From the NCBI GenBank assembly GCA_012295275.1, contig CM022672.1, positions 35,740,414-35,804,413 on the forward strand: a DNA stretch of 64,000 nucleotides, given 5' to 3'. The DNA is from Chrysomallon squamiferum (Eukaryota; Mollusca; Gastropoda; Neomphalida; Peltospiridae). This document shows positions 28,001 to 39,748 of this stretch, in pieces (positions within the stretch are counted from its first letter, which is position 1; each line of letters starts with the position of its first letter). The notes under the pieces were generated by a model that searched no databases, was not told where the DNA came from, and worked only from the letters and a program-made list of their open reading frames with translations. A program made the position numbers and the translations under genes.

Positions 28001-31000
28001 TAATTTTAATAAAACAATTCTATCTAAAAGGAAATTATCAAAACAGTACTGTTAAATGACTGACTTAGTATGATACTGCTCTCAAGAAAAACATTTTCTT
28101 TAATATATTTTTTGTGATGTTTCAGAGAACACCAAACATTCATTTTCAGTGCTGTTTTGAAAGTAAAAGAAAACAACTTATATTTCTAAGTATCTACAAT
28201 ACATTGTGAAAAGAAATTAACAGTAAAATACACATATTTAAAAACAGAACATAAATAAATTTACTGCCAAAATTAGGTTAAAAACAAAACAAAAAAAAGA
28301 GAACAGAAAGAAACCCATACACATATGCACACACAGACTGAATATATAAAAACACTATATTACTACCAGTCATTAAAAAGAAAGCACACACACACACACA
28401 CACACACACACTATTTCAATATTTTCTAAACATGCAATACTCACATTATTAACTATCAGTGGGTATTAAATTTATCCATGTTACTATGTAAATTGCTTTT
28501 CCACACTTGAACTGTTCACAGAGTAGATCTGCACAACACTACTGTCACAGAACTCAACATGCACACAAAAGTAGTAGAAGCATGTCTGTACAGGCACACA
28601 TACACCTTCTCTGACTTAAACATACATAAGTAATATATATATCCAAGTCCATAAAATACTATATGTATACGTATGTGTGTATGTGCTATATTATTATAAA
28701 CTGAAACGCAAACCCTGATTTAAACACACACATTCACATGCACACTCACACACTTGAATGTATATGTTGTATAATTATCATAAACCTGATTCAAGCTTTA
28801 GCTGTTCAGCTTCAGTGAATCTATTAAATTATTCTTTTTAATTTGAATTATCAAAAGAACAAATAATAGTAATATTAAAATAAAATAAAATATTTTTGTT
28901 ATCAGTACTTATAAATAGTCTGAAACACCAAACAACTCTTGCTAGTTTTAATTCTTTTCGAAGTAATAAATTCTATTATAAACTCTTGCTAGTTTTAATT
29001 CTTTTCGAAGTAATAAATTCTATTACAAACTCTTGCTAGTTTTAATTCAGTTCGAAGTAATAAATTCTATTACAAACTCTTGCTAGTTTTAATTCTTTTC
29101 GAAGTAATAAATTCTATTACAAACTCTTGCTAGTTTTAATTCAGTTCGAAGTAATAAATTCTATTACAAACTCTTGCTAGTTTTAATTCTTTTTTAAGTA
29201 ATAAATTCTATTACAAATTCTTCTCTATTAATGTGTTCTTGCAGATTTCTTTTTCTTCTTTATACCTTTTATCATTATCACCACTACCATTACCAGAATT
29301 ATTATTATCATTATCCATTATTATCATGACCATCATTATCATCAACATCATCATCATTGTCATTATAATTATCATTATTATTATTCAGTGCCACAACAGT
29401 TATTTCTTGTTTCAGCCATGTTTGAGTTATCAAAATATCAGGAATGTGCTGTCCTGTGTTTGAGAAGGTACGAATAAATAAAATAGTCCTTTGCTATTAT
29501 TTTTATTTTTCTATGGTTAATATCAATATGTATGTGTGTGTTTCATACAAGCAGAGTGTGTCATTAAGAAAAACACTTCATACTTCTCTTAAGAGGTATG
29601 CTGGATTATTCTATATATAAATAATTTCTTTTTTTTAAATGCAAACTCCTTTTACTGATAACTTGAACATAAACACTCAAACAGTATAGGCAGTTTTCTT
29701 TATTCATTTTTAAAAGTAAAAAAAGTATAAAAATAGCAAACTGTCAATTGAGAGTAATTATCAAATTATAAATGCTTACACAACACACACAAATAGCCAA
29801 CATGTTTTTATAGATAGGCTATTACCTGAAAGTACACCCATTATAAATGAATAGTGATTGTTCTCATTTGTGGCAAGTTTTCAATGGAATTATCAGATAA
29901 AAATAAAAACGTGCCACCCAGCCAAATACATGTTATAAAAGAAATATCGGGAATCGGCATAATTGGTGAAGGGATGATACAGAAAATATTCACACTTTGA
30001 ACAATGTTCAAATTACTTGTTTGTCAAAAATACTTCTATAAATAATTGAATCAAATGCATTAACTATTAACAAGTTTATTTTACTGCTATTAAATAAAAT
30101 CAAAGCCTCTGTTTAATTTATTATACAAAATGAAATTCACTAAATAAATGGGGGTGGGGGTGGACATCTTTTACAGTACGTAGCGAAACCTTTGATTTTA
30201 ATTATTAACAATCTCATGTCCATCATCTTCATGGTCAAAGAATGTGATCTATCCCAGGATGCAATATTATGCAACACGCCACACCCATTTTGCTTCCCTA
30301 GCCCTAATGAAGCAGAGTCTGTTTCAAGTTCTGAAATTTGTTCTGTATAAAACAAAGTTTGGGGAATCTGCCCTTGCACTGTTGTAAGAATATTATTTAT
30401 TCTAATGTATTTAAATTTCATTATGAACTTACTTATTTTTATAATTCATTGTTCTTTTTTCACTAGTCCACATTTCAAAGTATTTGGTGTCAACCTTGAG
30501 AATTGTTTGGAATGTGGGTTCATAATAAATGAAAAAAAAAAAAAAAAAAAAAAAAAGAAATAAGAAATGTAATAATAAAGAGAAATTAAGAAAGAGGTTT
30601 TTTTCAAGAACTCATGAAAGAAGAAATATGTTTTAAAATCTGGAATGACATGAACACAAGCAGTTAACCAAATCTTTATCTTCAGAACACAGCCATGTAA
30701 CATAATGCTATTCAGATGTGTAACATAATGCTATACAGACGTGTAACATGCTATGCAGACATGTAACATAATGCTACAGATGTGTAACAATGCTACAGAC
30801 ATGTAACATAATGCTATACAGACATGTAACAGAATGCTATACAGCCATGTAACATAATGCTATACAGATGTGTAACAGAATGCTATTCAGACATGTAACA
30901 GAATGCTATACAGATGTGTAACAGAATGCTATACAGCCATGTAACATAATGCTATACAGATGTGTAACATAATGCTATTCAGACATGTAACATAATTTCT

Positions 31001-34000
31001 ATACAGATGTGTAACAGAATGCTATACAGCCATGTAACATAATGCTATACAGACATGTAACAGAATGCTATCAGATGTGTAACATAATGCTATACAGACG
31101 TGTAACAGAATGCTATAGAATGCATAATACTGACATGTAACAAATGCTATACAGACGTGTAACATAATGCTATACAGATAAATGCTATTCAGACATGTAA
31201 CATAATGCTATACAGACATGTAACAAATTGCTATACAGACGTGTAACATAATGCTATACAGATGTTACCTCTGTAAGAGTATTTGGTAATGGAAACTAAT
31301 GAGAATAAAAATTAAAACTATCATGATTAGAAAAATTTCTTACTGTCAGATTCTAGTCTATTTCAAAAAGTACAAAAAGATTAGAAGAGTTAATTTTACT
31401 CCCTGACTCTACTAATAAATGAACACTGACACAGACTAGGTGTAGAAATCCTGTCTAATTAAAAAATGAAAAAAGGAAGGAATTGTACTAACATGCACAA
31501 AATAACAATGACACAAACGTCAAGCCAATATTCAACATATCAAAAAACAACAAGCTATAATTACAGTAAACTTATCCTAGCCTACAAATTCCCTTGTGAA
31601 AATGTAACCCTTCACATTAAATCCTTTGAAAAAAATAAATAAAAATAAAGACATAAAATGTCTTATTTATGTATTTTTAGGTGAACTGCTTTTACCACCC
31701 TAATTTAATTTCACCTTTAAATCGACCAAGAAGATTTGAAATCAAATACAGCTTTAACAAAAATGTCATTATTTGGTGTAAAGGCAAACATTGACAAGGA
31801 CATAAAGCTTGGAAGTCTGTGAAAGGAAGACCAGTTGGCAACTAGCCTGCTTATCAAACTGTTGTGAATTCTTCACTCAGAACAGTAAATATGTATATAT
31901 ATCAGTGGCAAGACGCCAATATTCACTTCAGATAATGGTACAAGTGATAAAAGCAGTGACTATTCATGGTGTACATTTTCCCCACAATGAATGAAAAAAA
32001 ATCAAGATCTTTCTTTTTTCCTTTTTAATTTTATTTCTAGTTATACAGTTTTCCTATTGATCATTTCTGGTTTAGATATGTGTTATTTTTCTCATCATTA
32101 TTTTAGATGTTGTGTGATCTTATATGTGGCAAAGTGGCTTGTCATTAAAAGAAAATATATTTTCAAAACAGAGGGAAAAAAATATAAGATTTGAAAAAAA
32201 TAAATAAATAACAATAATAAATATAATAATTATAACAGTAGTAGTAGTAGTAGTAGTAATAATATATTCACACCGACTTAACACAAATTATAAAAGATAG
32301 GAACCGTTTCAGCCAACTCATTTCAAATATGACTCCTTGATAATATACTATCCTTCTCTCTCTCTCTCTGGATGGGTATGTGTGTACTTTCTTAAAAAGA
32401 GATTCACTTTAGTTCAGCAGCTAGAATTGTATTCAGTTATAATATCATGTCTGATGCCTGCACTCTCATACTAACTCTGAAATGATTGGTGTCAAACTGA
32501 GTTTCCATGAAGTCAGCCAGTCATAAGATGTTTTGAAGTCAGCCAGTCATAAGATGTTTTCAAGTCGGTCAGTCATAAGATGTTTTGAAGTCAGCCAGTC
32601 ATAAGATGTTTTGAAGTCATCAGTCATAAGATATTTTCAAGTCGGTCAGTCATAAGATGTTTTGAAGTCAGTCAGTCATAAGATGTTTTGAAGTCGGTCA
32701 GTCATAAGATGTTTTCAAGTCAGTCAGTCATAAGATGTTTTCAAGTCAGCCAGTCATAAGATGTTTTCAAGTCGGCCAGTCATAAGATGTTTTCAAGTCG
32801 GTCAGTCATAAGATGTTTTCAAGTCGGCCAGTCATAAGATGTTTTCAAGTCGGCCAGTCATAAGATGTTTTCAAGTCGGTCCAGTCATAAGATGTTTTCA
32901 AGTCAGCCAGTCATAAGATGTTTTCAAGTCAGCCAGTCATAAGATGTTTTCAAGTCGGTCAGTCATAAGATGTTTTCAAGTCAGCTACTCCAGGCTGCTT
33001 TTAACTGAAGAGCTTTTTCTCTTGAAATTCTGTTTTAAATTTGCCAACTGTTTTCTGAAATCCCAAATACTGGTTTCTTACAACTGCTGGTTATTGCCAC
33101 TTTGTTTTAGAATGCAGGTACAGTCAGGCATCCTATCTTGAATTACAGTGCTGAATATTCCAGTTTATGCTGTCAGTTACTTTCATTGAAAGTTTGGTAC
33201 ATTCCTTTTTTTCCTTTTTTTTTTTTTTTCAGCCATTACGAATTCAGAAAAACAAACATTTTTGACACTAAATCTAAATGTGTGAATTCACTTAGCTATC
33301 AATACACACTAATAACAATAACATTCATCTAGTAATTACAAGAAATATGGGATTATTGTTTATTAAGCTTTCAAAGAAGTGCAAATGTTTCATCTTACAC
33401 AGAAACCTAATTGTGTGTGAACTGCTGTTATTGTTTATGAAGTGACTATATTTGTGTAACAGGCAGACAAAGCTAATTACTTGTTTGTTCTGGAATCTGA
33501 ATAAACAGCATCTACATTAGTTTTGTTTGTAATAGATTAATGATAACTGGACAGTATTTTGAAATTGTTTCAGTGTACATAGAAATCTGAATCAGTCAGA
33601 TGAGAGTTTGACAGAGTCCAATATATATGTGTGTGTGTGTGTGTGTGTTTATGTATGTATGTATATATTTATATATGTATATATTGTACACATGCATGGA
33701 CACACATACACACACTCACTCAGTGGCTTCAAATGTTAGATTTTTTTCAGGCTTATTGGATACCTTGGATTTATTCAGGAAAGTTAGGTCACCAAGGAAA
33801 ACATTTACTTGAAAGTAGAGGCACACAAAAAAAAATTATGTAGGTTTTTTTTTTTTTTTTCAAACTAATGCTGTGCAAGCTAACATGAATTTACGCAATT
33901 ATGTAAAATTAAAAGTTTATGGACAAACTAAATAATGCACATGTAAGTATACTGATGTTCCTGAAACTAACCTCATCAAAAGTCTTGTTTTTTTCCCTTC

Positions 34001-37000
34001 TTGTACACATTATTCTTCATTTTCCTCACAATGGCACTAAGAGGAGATCCTGAGGGAGGGATGACGGAGGGGTGAGGGAGATATGTTTTTACTACAAGAC
34101 AGCATAATAATGTTTACAAAAATGTCCAAAAATAATGCACAAGATGCAGATGTGTACGGCACAGCAATAACACTTTGCAAAACTGGTGCAAAATCGTAGC
34201 AGCATTTCCACAAAATAACTCTGAGTAATGGGACTGATGTCTAGTGTATCAATTTGGATTGTTTCAGAAACTGAACCTGTACTACAGTTAGTCTACTTTT
34301 AGATCATTTCTGATCAACTAAATATTTAAGAAAAATATACTAAATATATGCCCAAATCTACATCAGACACAATGTGACAGATTATGCTGTTTTATGTAAT
34401 TATTTTAAATAATATTTACTAGACACTTAAATTACTTAAAATAACAATCACTTTCATCACAGTTTTAAGTATGTGTGTGTGTGTGTGTGTGTTACTAAGA
34501 ACGACTAATAAACATTTGATGGTTAATCATAAACATCTGCAAAAAAACAATTCAGCTTAGAAAGAACTCCACAGAGGTGCTGCAGGTACTAATTAGTGAC
34601 AGAAAATGTTTATAATTACTGCACCAAGAGCAATTAAAGGTGCAGGTGTGATTTGTGATTTATTTGACATAAACATAAAAGGGAGTTTTCTAGATTTTGT
34701 ACTTGCTAAGATTTGAGGGTGTTTTTAATTTACTGTCAGTTTACATTAATTACATTTGACAGGTAATACAGTTAATAACTGTCTTACTGGTGTTAATAAG
34801 AAAAAACTATAAATCAGGAAATCGGAAAGAAAGGTTGTATCAGAGAAAGATGCCCAAAGACACAGAGAAACTAGAAAAAAGATCTGTCTGTAACTTGCAA
34901 CAAGAAACCGGAGAATAAAAAAATCTTGTTTGAATGGATTTCAGTGCTATAAGTGAACAGGATGAACTCCAGTGTGAGACCACAATAAAAAAGCATTCAG
35001 TGTTTGTAAAATAATAATAACTGAACTGAGTTAGAAATAAATGTGGATCCAGAGAATGCAAAAAAAGGTTTTAAAAAAAATAATACAACAAAATTCACCC
35101 TCATAACTTTTCTAATGTTACCATGATTTTCTTATAATTAAAAATAAAAATAATAAATGATATGTTATATATTTAATTTAAAAAAATATATCTTAGCTTT
35201 ATTTCAGTGCTATTTCAATGTTACAGGATGCTAAGGACACTTACCAAGTGTTAATAAAACCTGCATCATGTTTGTGTCCTTCCATAATCAAGTTTTAAAA
35301 ACGCTTTGATTACTTTTATGTAGAACTGTAATGACAAATAGTTTGTTAAACAGGAGTAATTTCATGTAAACAAGTTAACAGTTAACATCGTTGCTTGATC
35401 TAGTGCACTACCTAAGATTATAATTTATTTTTCAATTTAACAAATATATTCACTGCAACGTGTAGAAAACACATAGACAATACTGCATACTTCCAAATTA
35501 TTTTTGGTTTAATTTGATGTTTTTATTATTTATTTAACATATACTTACACACACACACACACACACAATTTTTATCATGTATTTTATGTTAATCATTCAA
35601 TTTTAATTAACAATACTGGTAATCAAAGATTATATCTTTAAACTACACAGAACAAAGATTTTGTCATCAGAACACAACAAACTACAAACATACTGGTGTC
35701 ATAATGCTTACTGTTAGTGATAACAATTTTATTATATTATTTCACTTTTTACACCTGAATCTAATCACACAAAACAATAAAGTAAAAAGTTAAATTAAAA
35801 AATTAAAAAAAATTAAACTGAAATATAAAAACCTTTCATTAATTTATTTATTGTGCTAAATGAATGTTTTAAAAACACTGAATTTTAATTTAAATATTAC
35901 TCTGTTATGTTAACTGATTTCTGTTCGAAACAAAATAACAGATGTTGACTAGTAAGACCAAGAAATAAATAAACAGTATAAAGATTACTTCTGAATATGA
36001 AGAAGATGTGTTAGATTAGAGTTCTCAACATTTTTATCTTTGTGGAACCGTTAAAATAATTTTCATCTTTCGTTGAAGCCCTATATTATATGTTTTACAA
36101 AACATTATTAATGTTATTTCATGTGTTAGCTTAATGTGTTAGATTAATGTTATTTCATGCACTTGTACTGCATAATGGGACAATCCTTGTACTGAACTTT
36201 TTCTTTTGTTTTAAATTTATTGGATACTGCAATGATTTCAGGACAAAGAAAATAAACATTATCACTTGCAGATAATTTTATATTTAAAATTTCACCACCT
36301 TAACCTACAACAACAATTTTATTTTTTATTTTTTGTGTTTGTTTGAGTGATTTAGATAAAATTCTATTAAAAAAATTAAACAATTGGTGTACAAAGATAA
36401 AACATTCTGAAAACAAAATAATCAAAATTCATTATTAATAATCAGCTATTATTATTCCTGAAACATTTAGAATAGATAAGTAACATTTTGTTTTCAGAAT
36501 TTACACCCTGTTTCTATATAACTTATTGAACTAAAAGCCTCGTAATGCTGAAAACCAGAAACATTTATTGTCAGTATTTGTTAATCATTTTAATTTTGGA
36601 AATAATCTGCGAAATAATCATAATTACTAGCTTTGGAACAAATAAAGCTGTTTTAAATTTTCTTTCATCTTTTTTTTTTTTCCTTACTTTTATTTTATTT
36701 TATTATTTTTTTAAAGTAAATTAAACTGCATAATGTTTTAGATGTAACAATTGATTCTCTAATTTGCATATGTCAAAAAACTATATTATGAAAAATGAAT
36801 ATTGAAAGGAAGTAAGATTATAATGTTACTGATAATATTAATTATAGCTATCCAAACACAGAGATGTTGACTCTACTACTGGCAGAGAAAACAAATACAT
36901 TACAAATATAATTTTAAAATATTTATTCTATCTCTTAATCTTTTTCCTTCCCCTCCCTTTTTTTTATATATATATTTTCTTAAAATTTTGATGTATATTT

Positions 37001-37358
37001 ATTTATTTATATTTTGTGGAGTAAACTACCATTTAGCATTAATTCAGTGACATCACATTTAGTGCAAATTTTTAATTGGTGTGAACCTAATGGACATTTC
37101 TTGTTTCCTCCAGATTATAACAGAGACATTGGCAATGTGTGATATTTAAAATATTCCTTGCTGTTAAGTGGAAAAGAGTAGCCTATGAAGTGTCCACAGC
37201 AAGTTTCTCTATGATAGATTGGTGGTCCTTAATGAAATAGTTACCACTGAAATTAGTGATATAGCATGTAGCGTAATGTACTGAGTCCATTGTAAAATGG
37301 TTTATTTATTTGCCTTCTTTCTGGTGATGTTTCTGACAGTTTTCAATTTAGTTTAGTA

Positions 37359-37412
<54 letters not shown>

Positions 37413-39713
37413 TCTGCTCTGTAATTTCACAACATAAAACTCAGTGACTGATATTTAGTAATGTTAAGATTTTCAAAATTAGACACTATAGTGTTACTTT
37501 ATAAATACAGCCAGACACTGATAACTAGAACTGGAGTCTTAAATCTTAGTTATCCTGGTGTGGTTTTAGATAACCATGGACAGATAATGATGATCATGAT
37601 GATGATGGTGATTATGAAACAGAATAAGTGAGAGAAATGATATTTCAATAAATTTGTGAACATAATGAGAACAGAAAGTAATCAATTATATCATAGGAAA
37701 ATAATAAAGGATATAGTGATAAAATGTGGTTTGTCTTGATTGTTGTTGATAACTGTGAGAAATCAAATTATTTAACTGTTGAACTATTTCAAGAATGTAT
37801 TTATTAATTTAATGCTTGTTTGTTGTTGTTTGTTTTCTTCATTTCAAGTTATCAAAGTTGGACTGTATATTGAAACAGCAGTTGAAGTTCGAAGTCTATT
37901 ACAGCAGACCTCTGCTTTGTAATTATACAAAATACATTCTTTAAAAATATCTGCCGCCATTTTGATTTAATCTGCCTGTTGATCTTTATCTCTGAAAATA
38001 ACTGAATACTAAATAGGATTATCAAAAAAAAAAAAAAAATAATAATAATAATAAAAAATATTAATAAAGGAAATCCTATATCTAAATATTTCAGTATTCA
38101 AAAACATCTTTTTTATATTAATTATGTTATGCACATTATTTATTTAAAACTTTTTTAAAAATTATTATTATAAAAAGAAAAAAGAAAAAAAGTAGAAAAA
38201 ACATGATGGTTTCTCAATAATGAAAAGTCAAAGTTGTTTACAATCCCAGACAACTGATTCAACAATAATTAGCCTTTGTAAACTCACCAAATGTTATCAT
38301 GTTTACGTGGAATAACAGACACAAAATGTTATCATGTTTACGTGGAATAACAGACACAAAATGTTATGTTTACGTGGAATAACAGACACAAAATGTTACC
38401 ATGTTTACGTGGAATAACAGACACAAAATGTTATGTTTACGTGGAATAACAGACACAAAATGTTACCATGTTTACGTGGAATAACAGACACAAAATGTTA
38501 CCATGTTTACGTGGAATAACAGACACAAAATGTTACCATGTTTACGTGGAATAACAGACACTATAACGAAAGATGATTTCTCTAAGAAACCAAACAGTCT
38601 GTTGTTAGTAACTCTTTTTGATAATTTCTGAACTGAGTTACAGCAGTGATTTTTAATGTTTGTTAACTGGCACATTTATAAATTCATGAATTAATAACTA
38701 AGCATGTTTGTGATTTAGAATAGTCTTCTCTCTATGTGTGTGTGATTTTATAAACATTCGTACTACACATTTTTATGTCTAGTGCTATTAAAACTTCAGT
38801 ACAGACTGATTAGTTTCCACCAAGTCTGGAAATCACAAAATGCATGAATTTATTTCTCATTCTTTGTTTCAGTATAACATCATATTAGTAATGCATGTAC
38901 ATATGTATATTGTCTGTTTTTGCTGTCTTACATATCAATAAATACATTTACATACATGTGTGCACCTGTGTGTTTATGTCAAATTCATTTGTGTTGTCTT
39001 CTATTTGTTATGGTTTTTCTTTTACCAAATCTGCAAGTGCACATATATTTCAGTAATTAACATGCATCCATCACATTGCAGCAAATATTTGAATGTTCTA
39101 CACTTGAACACCCTGAAACCAGTACTAGGCTGACCCCTTCCAGTTCAAATTATCAAATTTTTACTCTGTGTATGTGTGTAAAACCACTTTTGATATTTTA
39201 TTTTTAAGTGGTTTTTTGGAGGGTTACCAAAGAACCTAACATCATACAAATTAATTGCTTTCTAACTTTCCATTGCTAAATGCAGGTACCGGACCAATTA
39301 TCCGGCATCCTGAAATCCGGAAAGATCAGAAAACCATGTTTTTCCTCGACACTATTTTCATAGTTCACATGCATGGGTGTTGTCCTCACCAGACTGGAAC
39401 TACTCTTTCAAGCCGTGTGGTGTTCATTCACTCGCCACACTGTTTACGCGTCGAGTCGCCACAGTTGTGTATCACCAAGTTTCTTTATGTTTTTACTTTT
39501 AAAATGTTTATGTCTAATTATATATGTATTCAGATGCCTTGGTACAAGAAAACGAGAAAATCCAGAACTCCAGAATGCCTCAGGCCCCATGAAGTCTGGA
39601 TAATTGGTCTACACTATTATTCTTAATTAAAATCTACATAATATACTTATAGGTTACCAGGATATTAACACTCCATGTGTGTATGTGTGTGTCTTGATAT
39701 ATATATCTTTATA

Positions 39714-39748
<35 letters not shown>

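Noticed and set aside
28783-28822. Short exon-like segment (FTEAEQLKLES) in the large intron
   Set aside because: Length is not compatible with the phases of the neighbouring CEP350 exons.
30140-30421. 93-codon minus-strand frame
   Set aside because: No splice sites of the right phase, no recognisable domain and ordinary AT-rich surroundings; probably chance.
39255-39626. 123-codon frame as a gene
   Set aside because: Falls inside the degenerate MITE; the other copy's frame is on the opposite strand and does not encode a transposase.
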